A stretch of DNA of 64,000 nucleotides from assembly GCF_003129565.1 (NCBI RefSeq), contig NZ_QETF01000006.1:1-64000 (forward strand), written 5' to 3'. The position numbers and the translations under genes are program-made. The number at the start of each line of letters is the position of its first letter. The stretch's first letter is position 1. Below are positions 8,794 through 18,320 of the stretch, piece after piece. The DNA is from Salibaculum griseiflavum. Lineage in GTDB: Bacteria > Pseudomonadota > Alphaproteobacteria > Rhodobacterales > Rhodobacteraceae. The notes beneath the pieces were generated by a model. The model was not told the DNA's origin. It saw only the letters and a list, made by a program, of their open reading frames with translations, and did not search any database.

Positions 8794-10572
8794 TCACAGC
8801 GGCCAGAAGGTCAGGATGGCCGGGATAGACACCGCCACGATCAGAAGTTCAAGAGGCAGGCCCATGCGCCAGTAATCCCCGAACTTGTAGCCGCCGGGCC
8901 CGAGGATCAGGGTGTTGTTCTTGTGCCCGATCGGCGTGAGGAATGCCGACGAGGCCGCAACGGCCACCGCCATCAGGAACGGGTCGGGCGAAACATCCAG
9001 CGTGCGCGCCATCTCGATCCCGACCGGGGCGGCGACAATGGTCGTGGCGGTGTTGTTGAGAACATCCGACAGGGTCATGGTGACGACCATCAGAACCGTC
9101 AGGATCGCCCAAGCCGGCAGATCGCTTGTCAGTCCGGTCAGGGCGTTCGCGATCAACTCGGTTCCGCCCGAGTCCTCCAGTGCCGCGCCCAGCGGAATCA
9201 TCGAGCCCAGCAAGACGACCACGGGCCATTCCACGTGATCGTAAAGCTCTGACAGGGGGACAATGCGTGCGAGGGCATAGATCGTCACGACGATCCCCAG
9301 CGCCACGGGCAGGTAGATCAGCCCGAAGGAGGCTGCCGCGACCGCCCCGCCAAAGGCGCCGATGGCCAGCCACATCTTGCTGTCGGCGGTCACCGACAGG
9401 CCCCGGTCGGCCAGCGGAAGGCACCCCAGCCAGTCGGCCACGTCCATGGCGCGCGCCGAGGGGGCCAGCAACAACAGGATGTCGCCCGGTTCGACCACGG
9501 TCTTGCGCATCTGGGTTCGGATAGCGCGGCCCTTGCGGGACATGCCCAGCAGGACCGTCTGGTGCCGCCAAAGCAGCCCTAAGGCCTGCGCTGTCTTGCC
9601 GGCGATGCGCGCGCCCTCGGGAACCACGACCTCGATCACGGTCAGCCCGTCCCCATCGGCTTCCAGTTTGTCGGCATTTTCCTTGGTGGTGAACTTCAGC
9701 GAAAGCGCGGTGCGGAATTCGTCCAGCGCCGCCGGTGCGGCTTCCAGCACAAGGATATCGTCGCCCTTGAGCACCGCGTTCGAAGCTGACCCATAGCGGC
9801 GCTTGCCGTCTCGGATCAGGCCCAGGATGGCCACGTCGTTCTTCTCGGCCGTCTCGTAAAGCTCGCCAAGGCGCTGGCCGATCAGCTTGCTGTTCGTGGG
9901 CACGATCAGCTCTGCGAGGTAATCGGCGTAGCTTTCTGCCATGGACCCGGCGGTGGCCTCGTTCTGGGCCGGGATCAATCGCCAGCCGATCAGGGCGACG
10001 AAGACCAGCCCCGCCAGCGCCGTGACCGCACCCACCGGCGCGAAATCGAACATGGCAAAGGGCGCGCCGAGGCTGTCCTCGCGGATCGAAGCGATGATGA
10101 TATTGGGGGGCGTTCCGATCAGCGTGGCCATGCCGCCCAGAATGGTCGCGAAGCTCAGCGGCATGAGCGACAGACCCGGCGCGCGCCCGGCCTTGCGCGC
10201 GGTCTGGATGTCCACCGGCATCAATAGCGCCAGCGCGGCCACGTTGTTCATGAAGGCCGACAGGACACCGCCGATTCCGCCCATGATGGTGATATGCGCG
10301 CCCAGGCTTCGGGTGCTGTCGATCATGGTCCGCGTGATCAGGTAGACCGCGCCCGAGCGCACCAGCCCCGCCGATACGATCAGCACCAGCGCCACGATGA
10401 TCGTGGCCGGGTGACCGAATCCCGAAAAGGCGTCATCTACCTTCACCACCCCCAGGAGGACGGCGATCATGAGGGCCCCGAAGGCCACGAGGTCATAGCG
10501 GATGCGCCCCCAGAGCAGCAGCGCGAAGATCAGGGCGAAAAGGGCGAAAAGAAGGGTCTGGTCACTGGTCAT
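8794..10572 (-). CDS. SLC13-family permease with two RCK_C domains
   Basis: A 592-residue relative of the permease at 5385-7166, with the same order: helices, two RCK_C domains in the middle (KLIGQRLGEL... and VVEPGDILLLL segments), then more helices. Hairpin motifs AFMNNVAALALL, LIGTPPNIIIAS and LNNTATTIVAAPVG are visible. It starts MTSDQTLLFAL and is followed 3 nt later by the amidotransferase. Having two such permeases convergent within 5 kb may reflect an old duplication or simply related functions. Substrate unknown; sulfate or carboxylates are the usual ones. Confidence 0.9.
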   Translation of the reverse strand: MTSDQTLLFALFALIFALLLWGRIRYDLVAFGALMIAVLLGVVKVDDAFSGFGHPATIIVALVLIVSAGLVRSGAVYLITRTMIDSTRSLGAHITIMGGIGGVLSAFMNNVAALALLMPVDIQTARKAGRAPGLSLMPLSFATILGGMATLIGTPPNIIIASIREDSLGAPFAMFDFAPVGAVTALAGLVFVALIGWRLIPAQNEATAGSMAESYADYLAELIVPTNSKLIGQRLGELYETAEKNDVAILGLIRDGKRRYGSASNAVLKGDDILVLEAAPAALDEFRTALSLKFTTKENADKLEADGDGLTVIEVVVPEGARIAGKTAQALGLLWRHQTVLLGMSRKGRAIRTQMRKTVVEPGDILLLLAPSARAMDVADWLGCLPLADRGLSVTADSKMWLAIGAFGGAVAAASFGLIYLPVALGIVVTIYALARIVPLSELYDHVEWPVVVLLGSMIPLGAALEDSGGTELIANALTGLTSDLPAWAILTVLMVVTMTLSDVLNNTATTIVAAPVGIEMARTLDVSPDPFLMAVAVAASSAFLTPIGHKNNTLILGPGGYKFGDYWRMGLPLELLIVAVSIPAILTFWPL

Positions 10573-10625
10573 GACCAGACCCTATTGCGCTGGACGCGCG
10601 GCGTCCATCGGCCGTTTTGCCCGGC

Positions 10626-11372
10626 TCAGACGAAGGGGGCGACCGTTTCCTCGGGCTCGGGCTGGGCCAGGGCCACGGCCTCGTCCAGGTCGATGCTCTT
10701 GTCGAACAGGGCCCGCCCTATGATCGTGCCCGCCACCTGCGGGACGTATTTGAGCGTGCTGATATCGTCGAGCGTGCGGACGGTGCCGCGGGCGATGACC
10801 GGGGTGCGCGAGGCCTCGGCCACGCGGGTGATCAAGGACACCGAGGCCTCGGTCTCTTCGATGTCCGCGTCGATATCGGTCACGACGATGGCCGCAAGCG
10901 CATCATTCTCGAACCAGCCCAGAACGTCGAGCGGGTCGAAGGCCGTGGTGTCGCGCCAGCCGCGCGACATGACCTTGCCCTGGTAGACATCGAGGGCCAG
11001 AACGATCTGGTCGGGATAGGCCAGCGCCGCCTCTTTCACGAGGTCGGGATTGACCAGTGCGGTCTGCCCGATCACGACCCGGCCCGCGCCGGCCTCGACC
11101 CATTGGGTGATCCGGTCCATCGTGTTCATGCCGCCACCCAGCTGAACCGAGCCGGGTACCGTGCGGATCATCTCTTCGATCAGGGCGCTGTTGTCCGTTT
11201 CAGACCGCGAGACAGCGTCGAAATCGGTGACATGCACCCAGCCGGTCTTCTCCACGAACCCCTTGGCGGTCTCGACCGGGTCCACATGCCAGATCGCGGG
11301 CTCGTCCAGATTGCCCCGGCGCAGCGAAACGCAGCGGCCGCCCTGCAATTCCAGTGTCGGGTAGATCTGCAT
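10626..11372 (-). CDS. HisA/HisF-related TIM-barrel protein with a changed catalytic residue
   Basis: A 248-residue barrel resembling HisA, the phosphoribosylformimino-carboxamide isomerase of histidine synthesis: it has a phosphate-binding QLGGGMNTMD near residue 78, GRVVIGQTALVNP and a second-half counterpart. In HisA the catalytic acids are Asp near residue 8 and Asp near 128. Here residue 8 is Glu (YPTLELQGG) while Asp128 is kept (LALDVYQGK). The start ATG at 11372 is chosen because GGAGG lies 5 nt before it; an ATG 12 nt further upstream has its purines too close. No other his gene is near, so it is probably a paralogue with another substrate, possibly for a ProFAR-like compound. Function uncertain. 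Confidence 0.72.
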   Translation of the reverse strand: MQIYPTLELQGGRCVSLRRGNLDEPAIWHVDPVETAKGFVEKTGWVHVTDFDAVSRSETDNSALIEEMIRTVPGSVQLGGGMNTMDRITQWVEAGAGRVVIGQTALVNPDLVKEAALAYPDQIVLALDVYQGKVMSRGWRDTTAFDPLDVLGWFENDALAAIVVTDIDADIEETEASVSLITRVAEASRTPVIARGTVRTLDDISTLKYVPQVAGTIIGRALFDKSIDLDEAVALAQPEPEETVAPFV

Positions 11373-11557
11373 GCCGTCCTCCATCCCTTGGGCTTCTACA
11401 GTGGGTTGATTCTAGCGATGTTGCCCCCGCGCCGATGGCTTGAAAGCGGCATCATGCATCCCGGGAACGCGCGAATCCGCCCGCGCCATTGCCCACCGGC
11501 CCGGCCTTGGGTATGAGGTCCGCCAGACGCCAGAAACCCAAGGGGAGAAACCGGATC

Positions 11558-12307
11558 ATGGCCGGCCATTCAAAATGGGCAAACATCCAGCACCGCAAGG
11601 GGCGCCAGGACGCCGCGCGGTCCAAGCTGTTCTCGAAGCTTGCCAAGGAAATCACCGTCGCCGCCAAGATGGGCGACCCCGACCCCGAGAAGAACCCGCG
11701 CCTGCGGCTGGCGGTGAAAGAGGCCAAGTCGCAATCGGTGCCCAAGGACGTGATCGAACGCGCGATCAAGAAATCCCAGGGCGGCGATGCCGAGGATTAC
11801 GAGGAAATCCGCTATGAGGGCTACGCGTCGGGCGGCGTCGCTGTGATCGTCGAGGCGATGACCGACAACCGCAACCGGACCGCCTCGACCGTTCGGTCGA
11901 CCTTTTCCAAGAACGGCGGAAACCTGGGCGAGACCGGGTCGGTCGGCTTCATGTTCGAACGCAAGGGCCAGATCATGTATAACGCCGAGGCCGGTGACGC
12001 CGATACCGTCATGATGGCCGCGATCGAGGCCGGCGCGGAGGATTGCGAAAGCACCGAGGACGGTCACGTCATCATCTGTGCCGACACCGATCTCAACGAG
12101 GTCTCCACCGCAATGGAGGCCGAGCTGGGCGAGGCCGAGTCCACCAAACTGATCTGGCAGCCCCAGACCACGACCGAGGTGGACCTGGAGGGGCTGCAAA
12201 AGGTCATGAAACTCGTGGAAGCCCTTGAAGACGATGACGACGTCCAGACAGTTACGACGAATTTCGAGGCCCCCGACGAGGTCATGGAAGCCTACGCCGC
12301 CGAATAG
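11558..12307 (+). CDS. yebC: YebC/PmpR-family regulatory protein
   Basis: A 249-residue protein with the diagnostic N-terminus [19 protein letters not shown] and the usual length of the family. YebC proteins are DNA-binding regulators in some bacteria, and recent work links family members to relief of ribosome stalling on proline-rich stretches. The ATG at 11558 is preceded by AGGGGAGA about 10 nt away. It is divergent from the HisA-like gene and followed by a strong intrinsic terminator, so it is probably monocistronic. Confidence 0.95.
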   Translation: MAGHSKWANIQHRKGRQDAARSKLFSKLAKEITVAAKMGDPDPEKNPRLRLAVKEAKSQSVPKDVIERAIKKSQGGDAEDYEEIRYEGYASGGVAVIVEAMTDNRNRTASTVRSTFSKNGGNLGETGSVGFMFERKGQIMYNAEAGDADTVMMAAIEAGAEDCESTEDGHVIICADTDLNEVSTAMEAELGEAESTKLIWQPQTTTEVDLEGLQKVMKLVEALEDDDDVQTVTTNFEAPDEVMEAYAAE

Positions 12308-12340
12308 GCCATGAGGGGTATCCATTCCTGATCCAATTGA

Positions 12341-12385
12341 GAGGGCCGCCCGCCGTTCCGGCGCGCGGCCCTCGCTGGTTTTCGG
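12341..12385 (+). terminator. Intrinsic terminator after yebC
   Basis: GAGGGCCGC (12341-12349) pairs perfectly over 9 bp with GCGGCCCTC (12365-12373), followed by GCTGGTTTTC. It lies 34 nt after the yebC stop. Confidence 0.75.
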
Positions 12386-12453
12386 GACAGGGGCCCGAGG
12401 GCGCACAAGAAATTGGGCTTGTGCCGCCGGGGCCGGCGCGGCAAACCCGAGCG

Positions 12454-13059
12454 ATGTTCGGCGCGTTCACAACCGGCTTCGGCCTCGGCTTTTCCCTGAT
12501 CCTCGCCATCGGGGCGCAGAATGCCTTTGTCCTGAAACAGGGGCTGCGCCGCGAACATGTGCTTCCCATCGTGCTGACCTGCGCCATCTCGGACGCGATC
12601 CTCATTACCGTTGGGGTCTTCGGGTTCGCCGCGCTGACAGAGTGGCTGCCGGGGCTTGCCCCCCTGATGCGCTGGCTAGGGGCGGCATTCCTTCTGGTCT
12701 ATGGGGCGCTGAGCTTCCGGCGGGCCCTGGCCGGCGGCGAGGCGCTGGACCCCGCGCAGGGGGCGGCAACCAGCCTGCGGGCGGCGCTGCTTTTCTGCCT
12801 CGCGATCACCTGGGGCAACCCGCATGTCTACCTTGATACCGTGGTCCTGATCGGTTCGGTCGCTTCGCGCCATGCAGACCAGGCCGGGGCCTTCTGGGCG
12901 GGGGCGGTAGCGGCCTCCTTCACCTTCTTCTTTTCGCTGGGCTATGGCGCACGGCTTCTGGCGCCACTGATGGTGCGGCCCCGGGCCTGGCAAGTGCTGG
13001 AGCTGGGGATCGGGTGTGTGATGTGGGCGATCGCCTACAGCCTGGTCTTCGGTCACTGA
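12454..13059 (+). CDS. LysE/ArgO-family amino-acid exporter
   Basis: A 201-residue membrane protein with six predicted helices, beginning MFGAFTTGFGLGFSLILAIGAQNAFVL with the family's GAQNAF motif in helix 1 and TWGNPHVYLDTVVLIG in the second half. ArgO and LysE export basic amino acids. The ATG at 12454 gives the family N-terminus, but no strong ribosome site precedes it. No LysG/ArgP-type regulator lies beside it. Followed at once by a G/C-rich terminator and repeat block. Confidence 0.86.
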   Translation: MFGAFTTGFGLGFSLILAIGAQNAFVLKQGLRREHVLPIVLTCAISDAILITVGVFGFAALTEWLPGLAPLMRWLGAAFLLVYGALSFRRALAGGEALDPAQGAATSLRAALLFCLAITWGNPHVYLDTVVLIGSVASRHADQAGAFWAGAVAASFTFFFSLGYGARLLAPLMVRPRAWQVLELGIGCVMWAIAYSLVFGH

Positions 13060-13070
13060 ACCAGTGTGTC

Positions 13071-13087
13071 CGGGGGCTCCGCCCCCG
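13071..13087 (+). terminator. Terminator-like hairpin after the LysE gene
   Basis: CGGGGGC (13071-13077) and GCCCCCG (13081-13087) form a 7-bp stem with a 3-nt loop, 11 nt after the stop codon. A second small hairpin, CGAGC-AA-GCTCG, follows at 13089-13100. There is no T-run. Confidence 0.45.
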
Positions 13088-13103
13088 TCGAGCAAGCTCG
13101 ACT

Positions 13104-13182
13104 CCCCCGCGGTATTTGCACCCCAAAGAAGCATTCGCTTTTCGCGCAATCCCGCTTCCTTGGGTCAGAAATACCGCGGGGG
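13104..13182. repeat. Inverted pair of a ~29-nt intergenic repeat unit
   Basis: CCCCCGCGGTATTT (13104-13117) is matched by its exact 14-nt reverse complement at 13169-13182. Each arm continues into a related tail toward the centre: CACCCCAAAGAAGC on one side and, read from the other strand, TGACCCAAGGAAGC. The pair therefore looks like two facing copies of one element. A third, diverged copy (CCCCGGGATATTT... CCAAAGAA) lies at 35304-35330. A further hairpin GGGGGC-AGA-GCCCCC closes the block at 13200-13214. The whole 190-bp gap before the next gene is made of these structures. Confidence 0.7.
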
Positions 13183-13249
13183 TGAATGCCGAAGGCGGAG
13201 GGGGCAGAGCCCCCTTGCGATGCCTGTCGAACTGGGGTCATGTGGCGCC

Positions 13250-14146
13250 ATGGCAGAACAGCATCGCCCCCTGGCCGGAATCTTCTGGATGATCGTGACC
13301 GGCCTGAATTTCGTCGCCGTCACGGCGCTTGTAAAACATGTGGGCAACGACATTCCCGCGGCGCAATCGGCCTTCCTGCGCTACGTGTTGGGGCTGGTCT
13401 TCCTGCTGCCGATGATCCGCCCGATCCTGCGGGCGCGTCTGACGCGCCGGCAGATGAAACTGTTCACCCTGCGCGGGGCGGCCCATACCTTGGCGGTGAT
13501 CCTTTGGTTCTACGCCATGACCCGCATCCCGATCGCCGAGGTCACGGCGATGAACTACCTCAACCCGGTCTATGTCACCATCGGCGCGGCGTTGTTCATG
13601 GGCGAGGAGTTGCCGCCCCGCCGCCTGGCGGCGGTTGTCATGGCGCTGATCGGGGCGTTGATCATCCTCCGGCCGGGGCTGCGGGAATTGAACAGTGGCC
13701 ACTTGGCGATGATCTTCACTGCCATCGCCTTCGCCATCGGCTACATGATCACCAAGCGATTGTCGGGCGAAGTGTCGGCTGCAGTGATCGTGGGCATGCT
13801 GTCGATCACCGTGACCATCGGCCTTGCGCCCTTTGCGTTCGCGGTCTGGGTGCCGGTGACGGGCACGCAGCTTCTGTGGCTGTTCGGCGTGGCCTGTTTT
13901 GCGACCGCCGGGCACTACACCATGACCCTGGCCTTTGCCTCGGCGCCCTTGACGGTAACCCAGCCCGTCACCTTCCTGCAGCTGATCTGGGCCGTGACCC
14001 TGGGCGCCGTGGTCTTCGGCGAGGGGGTGGATGGCTGGGTGATCCTCGGCGGCGTGGTCATCGTCGCCTCGGTCAGTTTCATTTCCTGGCGCGAGGCGCG
14101 GGCGCGCCGCATGGTGACGCCCTCGCCCAATGCGCCCAAGGTCTGA
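13250..14146 (+). CDS. EamA/DMT-superfamily permease
   Basis: A 298-residue ten-helix membrane protein with two EamA repeats; MTRIPIAEVTAMNYLNPVY is typical of the first repeat's end. The ATG at 13250 is chosen because it gives a normal short cytoplasmic N-terminus; longer in-frame starts would translate the intergenic repeat block. It ends 42 nt before dnaG on the same strand. Substrate unknown. Confidence 0.87.
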   Translation: MAEQHRPLAGIFWMIVTGLNFVAVTALVKHVGNDIPAAQSAFLRYVLGLVFLLPMIRPILRARLTRRQMKLFTLRGAAHTLAVILWFYAMTRIPIAEVTAMNYLNPVYVTIGAALFMGEELPPRRLAAVVMALIGALIILRPGLRELNSGHLAMIFTAIAFAIGYMITKRLSGEVSAAVIVGMLSITVTIGLAPFAFAVWVPVTGTQLLWLFGVACFATAGHYTMTLAFASAPLTVTQPVTFLQLIWAVTLGAVVFGEGVDGWVILGGVVIVASVSFISWREARARRMVTPSPNAPKV

Positions 14147-14188
14147 TCGGGACTCGCAGTCGGGCCGGGCAGGGCCTATATTCCGCCT

Positions 14189-16159
14189 ATGAGTCTGCCC
14201 CCCGGTTTCCTTGATGAACTGCGCAGCCGCCTGAGCATCGCCCAGGTCGTCGGCCGCAAGGTCATGTGGGACAACCGAAAGTCCAACCAGGCCAAGGGCG
14301 ACATGTGGGCGCCGTGCCCGTTCCACCAGGAAAAGACCGCCAGTTTCCACGTCGACGACCAGAAGGGCTATTATTATTGCTTCGGCTGCCACGCCAAGGG
14401 TGACGCCATTTCCTTTGTCCGCGAGACCGAGAATGTGGGCTTCATGGAAGCGATCGAGATCCTGGCCGGTGAGGCGGGCATGCCGATGCCAGAGCGCGAT
14501 CCGCGCGCCCAGGAAAAGGCTGACCGCCGCACGCAGCTGGCCGAGGTCATGGAGATGGCCGTGCAGTTTTTCCGGCTGCAACTCAAGACCGGCCAGGGTG
14601 CTGCGGCGCGCGACTACCTGGCAGGCCGCGGCCTGAAGGACGACGCGCTGGCGCGTTGGGAGATAGGATTTGCCCCGCCGGGCTGGTCGAACCTGTGGGA
14701 TCACCTTTCGGGCAAGGGCATCGAAAAGGATCTGATCCTCGGTGCCGGGCTGGCCCGGGAAAGCGACAGGGGCCGCGCGCCCTATGACGTGTTCCGCAAC
14801 CGTATCATCTTTCCCATCCGCGACGCCCGCGGCCGCTGCATCGCTTTCGGCGGGCGGGCGATGGACCCGGACGACAGCGCCAAGTATCTCAATTCCCCGG
14901 AAACCGAGCTGTTCGACAAGTCCCGCAGCCTGTTCAACATCAAGCGCGCCCGCGAGGCCGCCGGCAAGGGGCATACGCTGATCGTGGCCGAGGGCTACAT
15001 GGACGTGATCGCCCTGTCCGAGGCGGGGTTCGAAGCCGCGGTTGCGCCGCTGGGCACCGCTGTGACCGAACAGCAGCTGGCGATGATCTGGCGCATCGCG
15101 CCCGAGCCGGTCATCACTCTGGACGGTGACACCGCCGGGCAGCGCGCGGCGGGGCGCGTCATGGACCTGGCCCTGCCGCTTCTGGAGGCGGGACAATCCT
15201 TGCGGTTCGCCGTCATGCCCGACACCCTGGACCCCGATGATGTTCTGCGCGCCCAGGGGGCGGGCGGGATGCGCAAGCTGCTCGATGCGGCGCTGCCCAT
15301 GGTGCAGCTGCTTTGGCAGCGTGAAATCGAGGGCCGTGCCTTCGACAGCCCCGAACGCCGCGCCGCGCTGGACAAGGCCCTGCGCGACAAGATCAAGCTG
15401 ATCCGCGATCCGTCGATCCGTGGCCATTACGGCGAAGCGATCAAGGAGTTGCGCTGGCAATTGTTCGGTCCGTCGCGCAAGCAGGGGCAAGGCCGACGCC
15501 CGCGCCCCTGGCAGCCCGGCGGGCGGGGCTTTTTGCCTGAATGGAAAATCGCGCCGCCGATGCCGTCGAGCAAGTCCTCGCTGCTGGTCACCGGTGGCCC
15601 GGTCGAGGACCAGCTGCGCGAGGGCGTGATCCTGGCCACGCTGATCCGGAACCCGGCCCTGCTGCCGGATTTCCTGCACGAGCTTGAACGGATGGAGTGC
15701 ACGACACCTGATCATGCCCTAATACGAGATGCGCTACTTGGTGCTGAAGGCTCCGAGGTCGAGGCGCAGATCGCGGCGCAAATCGGTGCCGGTGCACTTG
15801 AAAAACTCTTTGCGCAGGCCCACGTCGCCATAACGCCTGCCGTGCGCAAGCCTGACAATGGCGAGGTCGCGACCATGTGCCTGGCCGAGGAGCTGGCCAA
15901 GTTGAATGCCCGACGCGGCCACGCTCATGAGATCGAGGAGGCGATCGAGGATCTGTCCTCTGACGTGGTCGATGAACGTCTTACCGCACGGCTCGCCCAA
16001 TCGACGGCGGCGATGAACCGCGCCGGCAAACAGGATGACGATGACAAAGCCGAATACGACACCGCGCCGAACGGGGCCCGCATGAAACGGGACGAACGCA
16101 GCGCCTTTGACGATCTTTTGGGAAGTATCGACTTTGCCAAGGGGCGCCGATCGCGCTAG
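14189..16159 (+). CDS. dnaG: DNA primase DnaG
   Basis: The 656-residue primase makes RNA primers at the replication fork. The N-terminal CHC2 zinc finger has Cys43, His46, Cys64 and Cys67. The catalytic core follows, with the Toprim acidic motifs AEGYMDV (Glu268) and LDGDTAG (Asp312, Asp314), and then a helical DnaB-interaction region. Length is normal for alphaproteobacteria. It is followed by rpoD, the usual order in this class. The basic stretch around residues 425-445 (SRKQGQGRRPRPWQPGG) is a flexible linker before the C-terminal domain. Confidence 0.97.
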   Translation: MSLPPGFLDELRSRLSIAQVVGRKVMWDNRKSNQAKGDMWAPCPFHQEKTASFHVDDQKGYYYCFGCHAKGDAISFVRETENVGFMEAIEILAGEAGMPMPERDPRAQEKADRRTQLAEVMEMAVQFFRLQLKTGQGAAARDYLAGRGLKDDALARWEIGFAPPGWSNLWDHLSGKGIEKDLILGAGLARESDRGRAPYDVFRNRIIFPIRDARGRCIAFGGRAMDPDDSAKYLNSPETELFDKSRSLFNIKRAREAAGKGHTLIVAEGYMDVIALSEAGFEAAVAPLGTAVTEQQLAMIWRIAPEPVITLDGDTAGQRAAGRVMDLALPLLEAGQSLRFAVMPDTLDPDDVLRAQGAGGMRKLLDAALPMVQLLWQREIEGRAFDSPERRAALDKALRDKIKLIRDPSIRGHYGEAIKELRWQLFGPSRKQGQGRRPRPWQPGGRGFLPEWKIAPPMPSSKSSLLVTGGPVEDQLREGVILATLIRNPALLPDFLHELERMECTTPDHALIRDALLGAEGSEVEAQIAAQIGAGALEKLFAQAHVAITPAVRKPDNGEVATMCLAEELAKLNARRGHAHEIEEAIEDLSSDVVDERLTARLAQSTAAMNRAGKQDDDDKAEYDTAPNGARMKRDERSAFDDLLGSIDFAKGRRSR

Positions 16160-16169
16160 AGGGGCGGTT

Positions 16170-16190
16170 GGGGCATTGCGCAACAGCCCC
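16170..16190 (+). terminator. Hairpin between dnaG and rpoD
   Basis: GGGGC (16170-16174) pairs with GCCCC (16186-16190) around an inner TTGC/GCAA pair. It starts 11 nt after the dnaG stop. No T-run follows, so it may only slow readthrough from dnaG into rpoD. Confidence 0.4.
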
Positions 16191-16213
16191 TGAAAACAAG
16201 GCGTAGGGGCATT

Positions 16214-16267
16214 GCGAATCACGCACGCGCAGGGTTGATTCGGGACACGCGCGAATCAGCCGAATCA
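16214..16267. promoter_or_regulatory. Cluster of four GANTC (CcrM-type) sites upstream of rpoD
   Basis: CGAATCA occurs directly at 16215-16221, 16252-16258 and 16261-16267, and inverted (TGATTCG) at 16236-16242. All four contain GANTC, the methylation site of the alphaproteobacterial cell-cycle methyltransferase CcrM. TGATTCGG (16236-16243) and CCGAATCA (16260-16267) also form an 8-bp inverted repeat. The cluster ends 26 nt before the rpoD start. Regulation by methylation or GcrA is inference. Confidence 0.5.
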
Positions 16268-16293
16268 CTGCGAGACAGCCAGAGGGGACACGC

Positions 16294-18288
<1,995 letters not shown>

Positions 18289-18320
18289 GTCGGATCAGCC
18301 GGGCCCGCCAGTCCAGGCCG

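Noticed and set aside
13238-15715. Long open frame (about 825 codons) on the minus strand opposite dnaG and the EamA gene
   Set aside because: It has no recognisable domain, is rich in His, Gln and Arg, and is what high-GC third-position bias produces opposite a real gene. Similar long antisense frames opposite rpoD (16219-18246), the SLC13 gene (5247-6836) and trkH (60962-62467) were left out for the same reason.
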